This document shows positions 1-11,670 of a DNA stretch of 27,907 bases, piece after piece. The position numbers were made by a program, and so were the translations under genes. The stretch's first letter is position 1. Each line of letters begins with the position of its first letter. This DNA is from Antrodiella citrinella (Eukaryota > Basidiomycota > Agaricomycetes > Polyporales > Steccherinaceae): contig SGPM01000172.1 in NCBI GenBank assembly GCA_004802725.1, positions 1-27,907 of the forward strand, read 5' to 3'. The notes beneath the pieces were generated by a model, which was given only the letters and a program-made list of their open reading frames with translations, was not told the DNA's origin and did no database searches.

Positions 1-559
1 TGTGATTCAGTGTGAAGGTGCCGCTGATGCCGCTCGTTCCCTTCGCCATGTGGCTAATGTTCGGCCGCATCCATTGTGCTGCCCTCTAGCCGTGCCGTCT
101 TGCCGTTGACCATATTTGGGCAGTAGGTGCTACCTACCCCGTGTGAGAATCATGTCCGCGATCGGTGAATCTGCTACCTCTTGTATGGGTCGGCCAACGG
201 CGCCATGGAATGACCGGTGGCGTCGATACGAGTATGATTTTTAGTCTTCTAGACAAGTACTTGTGCCGGGAGTAATGGAGATGTTGGCTTGAGGAATCAC
301 GATAATAGTCATATCTTGTCTGTTCCTGGTTCTTTTGCGCAAGAAAAAGGTCACCTCGCTCTCAGAGTGTGTCTTGATATTACGACGCATGGGAGGCTGT
401 CGTGCAGCGTATGCAAGCAAATAATTATGCGTTTTGACACAATTGGCTTGGGACATGCAGATCCGATTTATACAGCTCTCAGCATTCAAGAAGTTTCAAG
501 CGCAGATGTACTATACACGAGTGAGATTGATACGAAATCACAGCAGCTCACGTCATGGT
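1..559. other. Intergenic, left edge; no gene recognised
   Basis: No convincing coding exon is seen on either strand. From about 500 the sequence resembles 3768-3828 (shared stretch around 'tgtactatacacgagt', then a similar 'gatacga' context), so its right part is the 3' flank of the first zinc-finger gene and belongs to the duplicated unit. The short open frames here look random. Confidence 0.5.
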
Positions 560-2859
560 TCACGACACCGGCACGTCGATCCTGACGAACAACGGTCTCT
601 TGCAAGACGGACATTGAAGTGACCTCGAGACTTCAGGCATGAGACACCTAGTAACAGAAGAAGAACGTGAATCAGCAAGAAATGGTATTCCAAAGCGTGG
701 AGACATACCCATGGCAGAAGATGTGGCCGCACATAGTCAGAACAGGATCGGCGGGCGAGTCTTTGCAAAGTGCGCAGCGCATGACCATCAGAGGAGCAGG
801 AGGTCCTGCGGCCTTGTTGGCGTCCCGACGCAGGTCTTCAGCAATCGGAATGGGAGTCATGCGTGGAAGCGCTTGTTGGGAATAAGTATTTGATTGAGAT
901 GTCGGTGCTTGAGATGGTGTGATGTGCATGGCCAGTCTCAGCGCGGGTGAGGGTGGTCTCCAGGACCACGGTCATAGCTGCCAATCAAATGTAAGTGGAC
1001 TCTTGAACAAACGGCGCGTCGAGGACCAAGGCAGAGTTGAGTAAAACTCGTACCTTCGGAGACCACCGACGTCTTGTCGTCATCGACATCCGACTGGTCA
1101 TCACGTAGGCTGAGAAGGTCGTCAGAGGACGCCGCGTCAGTCTTCACCATTACCGCATCGGATATGGCAGCACTTGACAAGCTGATGGACGATGGCGCGG
1201 GACTGACAGAGTGAGACTCGATGACAGGTATGGCTAAATAGAGTAGAGGATCAGGTTCGCTGCAAGGTTCATTTGGGTGCTGCGCCGTACCTTTGGAAAG
1301 CGATGCAGCGGCACTTGCTGATGAATGCGCAGAGCTGTTACTATTCGAGCGCAACGACGCTGCTTGACTGATCTGAGTAGGAAGTGTTTTATTTACGATT
1401 GGGCTCTCGGTAGGACCGACAACCGAATTATTATCCGAGTCAACGAGGACAATAGGAGCTACGTTCTTTGCACCGGCATGCTTGGCCAGCATATGCTAAG
1501 TGTGATAGTCAGAGAAGTCTCGCGATCGAGAGAAACACATCTAGAGACCTACCTGCTGTAATGCCAAGGGAGTCTGGTACACGACCTGGCACAAATGGCA
1601 CTTGGAGATCCCACCATCCTTCAAGAGCTTGGCGTGACTCTCAGGGTGTTTGGCCAACGAATGCTGACAGCATATTAGCAGATTTTTTTAAACAGCAGAG
1701 AAACAAGGTGAGTCGCACTTGTTTTAAAGACACATGGTCGATGAAGATCGCCTGACAGTTCTTGCACGTAGGCTGTGTTGCTGAAGTCTGACGACTCCCT
1801 CGATTGCAGATCCTGCACGTGCAGATGTCATCGGGAAGTGAAACCCTGCTGGTCTCGGTAGGCTGCCTCAACGTCAGCAAAGACACCGATAGTGGACGTG
1901 ACTCGGACGACGAACTTTGCTCTTTGGTGTTGCTTGCAGGACAGGAGCTGCATCAGAATGAACCGTTTTGGTGTGCTGCCGCGTGTCTATGATGAGTCGT
2001 CTAGAGTTTTGATCATACCACATCATCATTCACTCACATATGCAAGTTCCCGGTAGAAAGTGAATTGAGCGTCACAAAGATTACAATAGTTATGCGACTT
2101 CTTGACGTGGAATTCGAGCAACTCAGTGTTGAGGAAGGTAGCAGAGCAAATTTTACAGCGTAGCTGCGTGTGAGGAACAGCTGAATGCTGTCAGATTCAA
2201 GGGTACTCGTCAGGATATCACAGAACTTATGCCACGAAGAGAAACATTACTTGGATATAAGACTCCGAGGTCTCAAACGCGAGATCGCAGCCTTTGCAAA
2301 GACGATGTGCTGGTATCTTTGTCCAGTGATCCTCCCAATCGGATTCATAGACATTGTACGCGCAGATGCTGCAGTGCTTTTGCGCATGTTTTGCAAGGAA
2401 GTGCTGGAACATAACCCATGAGCACAGCGATAAAAATTCATGTATTACCACATACCAGGTCCATCTCTTCGTCGTTGATAAACGTCGCCTCGCACCAGGC
2501 ATTTGAACACGAAATCGGGTCTGGGTGACTTCCTCGTCCGTGTGCGCTCAAGTGCGAAGCGGACGTGAACTTGGCAAAGCACCCATCTGACGTACAAGAC
2601 CACAGACGGGAACGGGGGTGTTTCGCCTCAAAGTGCTAGACGAACACAAAAGATTCGATAAGGAATGATGCATGATGTCGAATGACTCTAGAGTGGTACT
2701 GACTGCATCTAAGCCCGACTCCAAATGAGACGCGTATGCGCAGTCCGCTACGGGGCAGACGTATACCTTATGTTTCTCACTAATTTTGATGTGAGATTGG
2801 TAGACCGCCTCGGAGGAGAAGACCCTGCCATCGCATAGCTCGCATTTGTACTTGGGCAT
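560..2859 (-). CDS. Multi-C2H2 zinc-finger/RING protein, copy 1, frame broken before the RING (probable pseudogene)
   Basis: Model on the complement, exons 2704-2859, 2456-2635, 2251-2403, 2038-2187, 1887-1975, 1719-1845, 1553-1663, 1291-1495, 1054-1233, 709-977, 560-647. The start is the ATG of MPKYKCELC, matching copy 2. It encodes a chain of Cys-x2/4-Cys ... His-x4/5-His units (CELC, CPVADC, CTSDGC, CSNAWC, CSIC, CKGC, CKIC, CNLC, CRIC, CKNC, CHLC), a Ser/Asp-rich linker (LSLRDDQSDVDDD) and a C-terminal RING split by an intron (CALC...CGHIFC, then CPSC). Proteins with a RING commonly recruit E2 enzymes, so an E3 ligase role is inferred; substrate unknown. The exon at 709-977 is 2 nt shorter than its counterpart in copy 2. 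The spliced frame then reaches TGA before the RING, although the RING codons themselves are preserved. A downstream acceptor could rescue the frame. Exons 2-4 and the linker are otherwise well kept. Confidence 0.7.
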
Positions 2860-3828
2860 GGTTGAGGCAGCAGTGCAATGGGAAGTAGAGACTACGGTCC
2901 TCGCTGGTACTTGAATAATTGCCATTGGCATTGGGTCGCGTGGGATACGCGAGCGCGAGGGCGCCAAACGAGTAGCGCACTCCTCTTCTCTACCATCGCC
3001 GTACCAGCAGTCTGATATAGCTGCTTCGACCACCCACCATCCCCTCCTCTTTTTGTTTCTGAACAACGATACCATTGTTCACGCGGCTTATCCGAAGCGA
3101 TTTCTCACCGCCGAGAAACGTTCAACCTCGCCTGGGTCCCAACAAACCTCGCAACTCAGGGGATTTGCGAGAGAGATCAACAATGTTTGTGAGGATTTAC
3201 TCTCACTCACATTCGTTCTGTCCCTTCCAGCCCTCCTTTTTGTCTCCTTGCTCGGGCTAGTTTTCCTCAGTTTGTCGGTTTCGTATGCTCGGTGTCGATA
3301 GTCCGCTTTCGCGAGCTATCGCCTACTACCATCTTTCATTCATGTACACTCTCTACAACATCTATCTCCTACTATACCATGGCCACTACTATCACCTGGC
3401 ACTGGTGTACTACGTACGGCGTACATAGACAAAGAAACTAAGTGTTATGTAAGTGCAATGACTGGGTGACAAGATCGTACACGCGTACACGCGTCTGCCA
3501 CGATTTGACTGCGGAGAGGTTGGCAGGTTCGAAATGCAAGATACTTACGTCAGAACAGTTACTTATTATACGGAAGCGTAGAGATTGACCAGAACAAGCA
3601 GGTCACAAAGTGGATAAACTGAGGTCAACTCGGTAGACTGAAGAATTCAAAAATTACATGTCGGAGTTTGAAATGGGAGGCGCCTATTACAACATCGCGA
3701 AGTCGGGGTTGGTTACTGAAACTCACCGAAAGTACTACCACAACCACTGTCATCAAGGGCTTGTCAAGCACAAATGTACTATACACGAGTCACGTCGATA
3801 CGAAGGCGCAGGCAGCTCAAGTCATCGC
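2860..3828. other. Intergenic between zinc-finger copies 1 and 2
   Basis: Upstream of copy 1 and downstream of copy 2; 969 nt. No protein-coding exon is recognised. It holds part of the duplicated flank (3470-3770) and a short direct repeat 'tacacgcg' x2 near 3478-3494. A pyrimidine-rich tract and an ATG near 3379 give only a short open frame, which I do not call a gene. Confidence 0.5.
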
Positions 3829-6160
3829 TCATACCGGCACGTCGATTCGGACAAACAGCGGTCTCTTGCAAGACGGGCATTGTAGTGATTTCGAGACCTC
3901 AGGCATGAGACAGCTTCAAAAATAGAAGAACGAGAATTAGCACGAGGTGGCGTCCGAACGGAAAACGGACGGAGACATACCCATGGCAGAACATGTGCCC
4001 ACACATCGTCAAGACTGGATCGGCGGGAGATTCTTTGCACCAGGCACAACGCATCACCATCAGAGGAGCAGGGGGTCCTGCGGATTTGTTGGCTTCCTGA
4101 CGCAGGTCTTCAGCAGTCGGGATTGGAGTCGAGCGTGGAAGCGCTTGCTGAATATCAGTATTCGCTTGAGATATCGGTACTTCATCGGAGGGTGTTGCGC
4201 GCATCCCAGGTTCGGCGTGAGCGAGGGTAGGCTCCAAGATCACGGTTATAGCTATCCAAAAAAGGTAAGTGGACTCTCGAACAAACGACGAAGTGGAGAC
4301 CGAGGTGTAGGGTGAGAGATATCCGTACCTTCTGAGACCACTGATGCCTTGTCACCGTCTATATCCGACTGGTCATCACGTAGACTGATAAGGTCGTCAA
4401 AGGACGCCGCGTCAGGCTTCACAATTACCTCATCGGATATGGACGCAATTGACAGGCTGACGAACGACGGTGCGGGGTTGATGGAGGTAGCCTGGATGTC
4501 AGGCGTGGCTAAAACGACGATTAGTGTTAAAGATGCTGTGAAGCTTGCCGATATTGACGCGTCGTACCTTCCGGGAGCGACGCAACGTTGACTGCAGGCG
4601 AATTGGTGTTGGAGCATACTGATGCTGCTCGACTGACTCGAGTGGACGTAAACGCACTCCCAGCTGCTGAGTTCTCAACTTGAACTGTACCGGCACTAGA
4701 AACCTCCCAGTGAGAGATGTTCGAGCTGGGAGACGCATTCTTTGCAATGGGCTGTCCAGAATGCTTGAACAGAATGTGCTGAGTTTCATCGTCAAATCAA
4801 CATCGCTACCAGAGCAAAGATATCAAACGAACACACCTGCTGCAACGCCAGTGGCGTCTTGTATTCCACCTGACATAAGCGGCACTTGGGAATCCCGGTT
4901 GCATTGAGTTTGGTGTGGGTTTCCGGGTGCTTTGTTAACGAATGCTAACATACAGTCACTTTTCGGAGTTCGAAACAGCGACAAAGTAAGAGTCATACCT
5001 GCTGCAGCGAAACATGATCGTTGAAGATCGCGTGGCAGGCCTTGCATGTAGGCCTTGCCGAGGACCCTTTACGACCCTCTCGGTTGCATATACTACACGT
5101 GCAGATATTATCAGGAGGTGTTCCCCTGCCGTTCTCCATAGCCTGTCTTGATGTCTCAGCAACGCCGCAATAGTGAATGGTAAGAACATACGTCGCTCTC
5201 TGATTTGTCCCACGGCGAGAGGTTCGTTGCTGACTTTGGCTCCGGGGCAGCAGCTGGAGTAGAATGTATGGATTTATTGTGCTGCGTGGATGATCAGCTG
5301 ATTTGTCCTCCGAAAATACCGTGCATCGAGGACCTCACATGAGCTAGAACCCAGGAGGCCGTGAACTCAGTGTCGCAGATATTGCAATGATTATGCGACT
5401 TCTTGAGGTGGAATTCCAGTAACTGGGTGTCGAGGAAAGATGCATCACATAGCTTACAGCGCAACTGCTTGTGGGGGATGGCTGCATGCTATCAAGAATC
5501 AGAGATCTCGTCAGCCGAAGTATTGATCACAAGTCACGAAAGGAAGCGTTACTTGAAGATATGATTCCATGGTCTCGAAGGCCAGATCACACTCCTTGCA
5601 AAGACGGTGTGTCTGTGTCTTTGCCCAGTGATCGTCCCAATCGGATTCATAGACGGTGTAAGCACATATTCCACAATGCTTCTGGGCATGTTGAGCGAGA
5701 TAGTGCTAGAAAATGATGTTCGAGTCATGAGCAGGATGACACGACGGACTCCGGGTAACCACGCACCAGTTCCATCTCTTCATCGTTGATGAAAGTCGCC
5801 TCGCATCCGATACAAGGTACTGGATCTGGGTGACTTTCTCGTCTATGCATGTTCAACGCGGGCGACGACGTAAAGTTAGCGAAGCAGCCCTCTGCCGTAC
5901 ATGGCCACAGTCTGGAGCGTGGATGTTTCGCCGTAAAATGCTAAAAGAATGGAATGGATGGGGGAGCAATTAGGTCAAATAATAGTGCCAATCGTGGTAC
6001 TGACCGCATCTAAGCCCGACTCCAGATGGGATGCATACACACAGGCCGTAACTGGACAAACGAAGAGCTTATGCTTATCGTTGGTCTTGATATGACGTTG
6101 GTAAGCTGTTTCAGAAAAGAATGTCTTGCCATTGCATAATTCGCATTTGAACTTGGCCAT
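3829..6160 (-). CDS. Multi-C2H2 zinc-finger/RING protein, copy 2 (intact, 573 aa)
   Basis: Complement exons 6005-6160, 5767-5940, 5553-5705, 5339-5488, 5192-5281, 4999-5142, 4837-4944, 4568-4778, 4329-4508, 3981-4251, 3829-3913; the sum is 1722 nt, in frame throughout. Start is the ATG of MAKFKCELC. About eleven Cys-pair/His-pair finger units occupy residues 1-330 (including CELC, CPVTAC, CGIC, CKEC, CKLC, CNIC, CSIC, CKAC, CRLC). A Ser-rich linker (about 330-500) contains an acidic DDQSDIDGD stretch. A C3HC4 RING lies at about 524-565 (CAWC, CGHMFC, CPSC). Most introns fall in phase 0 directly before the first His codon of a finger. Family knowledge: RING domains usually act as E2-binding ubiquitin ligase modules; many C2H2 fingers bind nucleic acid or protein. 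Function is therefore inferred only as a candidate nuclear E3. I do not recognise a named family. Confidence 0.82.
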
Positions 6161-7796
6161 GGGTGAGGGCGCAAAGCAAGTTAGCAACGGGGAGCAGAGA
6201 CTCGGACTGCGCAGCGCCTCACTGATATCGCGAGGTAAGTACACGCCTGTCAAAAATTACCGAATTAGGTGGCCTCGTCATGTCATGTTCGGTCTAAGTC
6301 CGTGCCAGAATCATAATCTACTCTTCAAAAGGAGTCGACTAGTCTCCCCTAGGCAGACCAACTATTGACCGAGAGACGAGTCGCAGGTCACTTAGTAGGA
6401 GTCGACGATTGCACCCACTTTCTGAGCTCTAGCGCTTAATTTACGGGGTGGCCAAATTTTGGGGGTAAATTTTTCCAAATCGAGGATTCAGAGGAATCTG
6501 TTCGTACCAATCGACTAGTACTCGTCTTGTCTCAAACGTTACGTTTCTGCACTCAGAATGAATTTCTCGCGACTTCGGCGTCTCCAACAAACCGGTCTCC
6601 AAAATTGTCGAGTTTGATTGTCCGCAACTGTACTTATAGGAATCCGCATGTATGACAACATTTCAAGGAAGCAGGAGTCAAGCGCAAACAACTGGGAGCA
6701 TCTGGAGACGATTGTACACGAGACAGACACGATTCGACTGCGGCGAATCACTGTGAGACGTTTGAAAGGTTCGATGACGTGCATGCTGCCAAGGTTATCA
6801 GATTGATTGTTATATGAAAGCTAGTGCGGCATTGATAGGCATGGAAATTGAACTTGTGTGACTGGGATTGCACTGGAACTAGCAGGCCAAAAAGTGGACG
6901 AGCAGGAGCAGGAACTTGAAAGACTGAAAAATTGAAAAGTTACTGTCGGGGTTTGAAATTAGCGCCTACGTGGCACTGGCTCCGTCGCCGAGGCGCCGCT
7001 TGCTGGGTGGCTCGCTCGCTGTCGACTCGTCGGGTCCGTTTAGTCTCGCCGACTTCGGTGCGGAAGACAATTGTTCTAGAGTTCGTTGCTCAAAGTACAT
7101 TACCACAATCACTGGCATTGACAATTGATCTACAGCTTCTCTTGATTGTTCTGGACCAGGTGACTGTAATTTGACCCTTAGAACGCTGCTGCCCCTTGAC
7201 CTCTCACCCTTATTCCATATGTATGCATTTGTGGGCGATCCGCTTTGACCCTCTTTCGGTAGATCATGGCCACCGTACTGAACTCCCAATACGCCGAATA
7301 CCCCACCGTGACAAACATACGCAATATAAGTCGGTACTAAGACATTACTTTTTCATTCAGTTCGGACTCCCGATTCTGGCCACTAAGCGCGGACTCGTCT
7401 ACGCAGTTAGGCGACATCATTGGATGCGATTCTACGTTGCGTGACAGGACCTGGCGGGATGCTAGGGCGTCGGCTTTGCTGACGGAGGTGTGGAACAAGC
7501 CCAGGCGAAGATGAAGGGATTGACGCGGAAGTCTCCAAAGTTGAGAGCAGCACTTTAGGTCTTGGTACGCCCGGTCCAGATTGTCTCTGATTTCGTCTGT
7601 GCTGAGTATGTGATGATAGCTGTCTTTGTCTGAATACTTCCACATTTTGCAAATTACTACTGTATACAAACCCAGACAGATTCTCCCTCTTGACAGTGAT
7701 GTAAGTTCCTCTCACGAATATGGCGGAGGACAACTAAGACGGAGCTATTATCTCATTTGTCCTCTTGGAGATAGGGCTACCTAAATTGTCAGAGTC

Positions 7797-8385
7797 TATT
7801 TGATGTCTTCTTCGAAGACGAAGCCTACATACCCGAGGCAGCCCGACGGACAATAGCCAATTTGGTGAGCAGTCGTCTCATGTCTTTATCACTTCTTTTA
7901 CCCAGGAGACTGAGTCCGTGTTTACCTTAGGGCGATACTCCAAAACGCGAGAGGCCAGACACAGTGAAATCTACGGGTCAGTCGGGAGGTTGTCGAAATT
8001 GACGCGTTGTTGGCATCGGTCAGTCGGGAGGTTGTCGAAATTGACGCGTTGTTGGCATCTGAGCCAGATAGCATGAGTTTTCGAGAGACGACGCGTTTCA
8101 CACGAGCTTCGTAGACGCTTATGCACCATATCCACAGACTCGCCCCGCTAGGCTTGGCTATGGAGACAGTGCCTTCACAACATTTTTGCCATCTAGTTTC
8201 AAGGCCGTTGTGGAAATAAACCTAGCTGTGGATGTGCTTTCGACCGTAGATGCAATGATCGTACGTGGAACATCTCCGGGTCTTCCGTTGTGATATTCCT
8301 CACGTCCGCACAGCGTCCAGAAACCCAAAAGAAACTCCGTATGTGTTGAAACTTCGGGCACAAGGAAGATCTACGAAATGGAAGA
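7797..8385 (+). pseudogene. Unidentified degenerate coding remnant
   Basis: Several open stretches look protein-like but lie in different frames. One reads SLFDVFFEDEAYIPEAAR and runs to a possible GTGAGC donor at 7866 with an acceptor near 7905. Another reads REVVEIDALLASEPDSMSF (8027-8090) and ends in a stop. A third reads FVDAYAPYPQTRPARLGYGD (from about 8105) and stays open to a possible GTACGT donor at 8260. They cannot be joined without frame breaks and stops, so this looks like a decayed gene, or exons I cannot join correctly. I do not recognise the family. Confidence 0.35.
7976..8059 (+). repeat. Perfect 42-bp tandem duplication
   Basis: Two identical 42-bp units, 7976-8017 and 8018-8059, lie head to tail. 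The length is a multiple of three and one frame is open through both (VSREVVEIDALLAS repeated), so the duplication would add 14 codons if this stretch were still coding. Confidence 0.93.
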
Positions 8386-8817
8386 CTTCATGTAGCGTGA
8401 TCCCAATTATATTTATTGCTCAATTCATAGAACTGATGCATGGGTTTTTGGTATAGTCTGGACGGAGACAGGTCCGTATAGACAGTCACCAGACGACGAA
8501 GGTATCGGAGGGGCGATGGATCACAACTACAGCGTGATTGCAAGTGAATGTCTCAATGAACTGCTTGTTCCTTGTACGTCACCGGCGTCCTTTCAAGAAT
8601 AGTTGCCTGGAGTTGACCTGGTTAAAGAAATGCTGGACCCAGTGGAACGGGTCACACGAGTGAAAAGGATATCGAATCCCCGCAGCGATACGCCCTCATT
8701 GTAGGTGCGGCCCATGTGTAAGTCGCTGCGGCCACTGACATTTATCGGAAACCCGAGGCACTGGTCGTTTGTCGCGCTCTTGTACGATGTACGGCCTGCA
8801 TGTGATACGTGGCGCAC

Positions 8818-8826
8818 ACATAAATA
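8818..8826 (+). promoter_or_regulatory. Possible TATA-like element of the P450 gene
   Basis: An 'acataaata' stretch lies about 45 nt before the P450 start codon, a spacing similar to that of the clearer TATA boxes of the two flavin oxidase genes. Weak by itself. Confidence 0.25.
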
Positions 8827-8869
8827 CATCGACATCGAAAGGATACCAACACACTACACCTGCAGAATC

Positions 8870-10977
8870 ATGGGTGCGATATTGTTTGTGGCTGCTGCCT
8901 TGGCTCTTTGGGTTGCCGTCTCCCGCTGGAGACGTCCTCGTCTGTCTTACCCTCCGGGTCCTAAACCCTTGCCTCTCGTTGGCAACACGTTCGACGTGCC
9001 AGTCGTACGTCCTTGGGAGACTTGGACTGAATGGCACAAGAAGTACAGTGAGTCGGCCGACGACATCGTACAGATAGGGAAACTTGGTGCTGATGTCGTC
9101 GACAGATTCCGATCTCATCTTTTTGGATGTTCCTTTCCAGCCGACGGTCATCATAGGAAAAGTCAAGACTGCCGAGGAGTTGTTCGACAAACGGTCTCAT
9201 CTCTACTCGCACCGTAGGCGCTCCATCCTCGTCGAAATGTGAGCGTATTCCTTCACCATCTTGTAACGTTTGACCGAATTTGTGCAGGATGAACTGGGAT
9301 ATCAACTTCGCTCTCTCTCCTTATGGTCCCGATTGGCGTGCTCACCGACGGATGCTTCATCCCCACGTTGCCCAATCCACTGTTGAACGGTATAAGCCTC
9401 TCCAATTGAAGCATGCACGGGCGTTCATGTCCTGGATGTTGAAGTCTCCGGAACACACTCGTAAGCACATCAGGCAGTTCGTGCATTCCATCTATGCAGT
9501 GCGCCGAAGACATTTACTCACCAAATTACAGCATGGTGACGTCTTCTCTCTTCGCTATCACTTACGGAAAGAGCATCCCGAGCATGGACGACGAGATTGT
9601 CATTGCGGCTGAGCGTGCCATGGAAGGATTGTCGATCATCACCACACCGGGAGCGTTCTGGGTCGAGTACTTCCCTTTCTTGCGCCACATCCCCAGCTGG
9701 GTCCCAGGAGCCACTGCAAGCAAGCTTGCTGACGAGTTCAAGCCTTACATCAGCACTGCCAGAAACAAGCCTTTCGGTGAAGTGGAAACTGCTATGGTGG
9801 GTGTCGGCGTGGCGCTGTATGTACTGGCTCTTTGCTGACATGACACGTCATGCAGCAAGATGGTTCTGCGCCCCCGTCATTGGTGAGGACTCTGATCGAG
9901 GATATCCAGAGCAAGCATGGAGGAACAGAGGAGGAAGGTGTGCAGATCAATCTGGCCAAGAACGTAGCTGTCTCCGCATATGCTGGTATGTGGCATTCAT
10001 CTAGGTCAATTTATATGTGTCTAATAGTTGCTCACAGCTGGTGCTGACACGGTACGGACTTTCATTTCACCTGACGGATACAGTGCTCACGAAAGATTAG
10101 ACTTCCGTCGCAATGGAATTCTTTTTGTTGGCGATGGCGCTTCACCCCGAAAAACAACGGAAAGCACAGGCTGTAGTGGATGACGTTGTGGGTCCAAACC
10201 GCCTGCCCGAGTTCGAGGATCTGAAAAACATGCCGTACCTGCGTGCTGTTGCCATGGAGTGTCTGCGGTGGATCCCGATTGGACCGTTCGTCATCCCGCA
10301 TGCCGTTTTGGAGGACGATGTGTACAATGGCTATCACATCCCTAAGGGTGCTACTGTGGTCGCTGTGAGTTCCATTATTCTATTCTGAGTGTTCTTGATC
10401 TGACCACCCTTGATCATACAGAACGCCTGGTGAGTTGCCTGTAATTTGCGGCTCACAACTTTACATCTCATTCATCTTCTTAGGGCATTCATGCACGACC
10501 CTGAGGATTACCCAGAGCCCGAACTCTTCAAGCCTGAACGTTTCCTCAAGGAAGACGAATCTTTGAACCCGGCGGTCCGAGATCCCTCGACGATCACATT
10601 TGGCTTTGGACGACGGTGAGCAATCTGAGTTTCCACTCACTTTGGATATGAGATCTCACATAGTACGTCAGAGTATGCCCCGGTCAATATGTCGCCACCA
10701 ACTCTATTGCCATCTTCATCGCTTCCCTCCTGCACTCGTTCGACATCACCCCTGGTGTCGACGCATCCGGAAAGCCGGTTGAGCTCACCACTGAACCCAT
10801 CGGCAACTTGGTTCTGTACGTGACAGTCCGTTTAAGATTAATATCCCGCTCACATCCTCTTGTTTCAGCATGCCTCGCGAGATCCCGTTGGGCATCAAGG
10901 TCCGTTCGGAGACTGCCAGGCGCTTGATCAACGATGAGGCTGCGGTAGAGCTTGAGGGATTCCCCTTGCCGTCATAG
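8870..10977 (+). CDS. Cytochrome P450 monooxygenase (521 aa, 11 exons)
   Basis: Exons 8870-9047, 9106-9238, 9288-9476, 9532-9796, 9856-9985, 10038-10051, 10101-10364, 10422-10429, 10484-10615, 10672-10815, 10869-10977; total 1566 nt, in frame. An N-terminal membrane anchor (MGAILFVAAALALWVAV) is followed by a Pro-rich hinge (YPPGPKPLPLVGN), placing the enzyme in the ER membrane. I-helix AGADTT lies at about residues 299-304, the K-helix ExxR at E356/R359, KPERF follows, and the haem loop is FGFGRRVCPG with the axial Cys near 440. All catalytic landmarks are present and the length is usual, so it appears functional. It resembles basidiomycete P450s often annotated by similarity to O-methylsterigmatocystin oxidoreductase; substrate is unknown. 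Next to two FAD oxidases and two UbiA enzymes it probably oxidises a pathway intermediate. The 14-nt exon encodes the I-helix core and the 8-nt exon precedes the PERF region. Confidence 0.93.
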
Positions 10978-11670
10978 AGGAATTTTGGTTTCTAGCAATC
11001 GGGCATGCATGTAAGTATGAGTATAGAGGAGCGGTAGTTATCGTACAAGTGCCCAATGGCACGTCTGCTAGTAATAACGAGTGATTCTCGTCCATAAACT
11101 CAGAGGGACGGTGGACTGCGGCTCAGACAAACGCTTGAAGGCGCTTGTCCTCATCCTATAGCTAAGCCTACACTCTGAGACCCGAGGTACGAGGGCTCGC
11201 AGAGAAGCGTCCAGCGAGCTGGGTCTTCCTTTAGCAAATCTGCAGTCAATCTCCTGAGGTCGGGTCCTGGTGGCTCATGAGAGAGGGAAAATGAGAGAGC
11301 GGAGGGTGTGGTTTCGAGCCTGCAAAAGATTAAATCTTAAACCGCCGCCCCGACCGCTCGCCAGAGTCGTTTGGTCGTCTGCCGCCTGAGCCTGAGGCCT
11401 GAGATCCGGCAGCAGTAAACGGCGTCGATGATTGTGAACACTTCGAACCCCGCTTGCGAACTATGCAATCTCATACGTGTGTGTCCGGTGCTACTTGCAG
11501 TCAGATCGGATCACCCCGATTTACTTCTAGCCGCATGATCAGAGCGAGTGGCAAACACTCCGCTCGACGAGCATTCGTTGCATCAACTCGCGTAGGGCCA
11601 GACGCTTTCCGGCAGAATCGGCTTCCCATGATTCCCATCAAATGAGCCTCGGTTCGCTTGCTATAGACGA

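Larger units (their letters stand above)
500..7140. repeat. Tandem segmental duplication, about 3.3 kb per unit, with a partial third trace
   Basis: The two zinc-finger/RING genes start 3301 nt apart (2859 and 6160, complement). The homology is not limited to exons: 3470-3770 upstream of copy 1 resembles 6715-7140 upstream of copy 2. Both contain a 'gactgcgg' block, 'ggttcga', a purine-rich 'agtgga' stretch, 'gtcggggtttgaaat/gtcggagtttgaaat', then 'gcgcctac/gcgcctatt' and a 'taccacaa' block. The short stretch preceding each gene's stop side (about 500-560 and 3768-3830) is also shared. Divergence is considerable, so the duplication is not recent. Unit borders are approximate because I aligned by eye. 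Confidence 0.7.
6161..8869. other. Gene-poor stretch with decayed sequence
   Basis: About 2.7 kb between zinc-finger copy 2 and the P450. It contains the third trace of the duplicated flank (6715-7140) and an unidentified degenerate coding stretch (about 7797-8385) with a 42-bp tandem duplication. No intact gene is seen; open frames are short and without family features. Confidence 0.5.

Noticed and set aside
3379..3430. ATG with good context after a pyrimidine-rich leader in the intergenic region
   Set aside because: The frame stops after about 20 codons and no splice donor extends it into protein-like sequence.
11310..11335. Possible tRNA B-box ('ggtttcgagcc')
   Set aside because: The flanks do not form a T-arm or acceptor stem and no A-box lies at the right distance.
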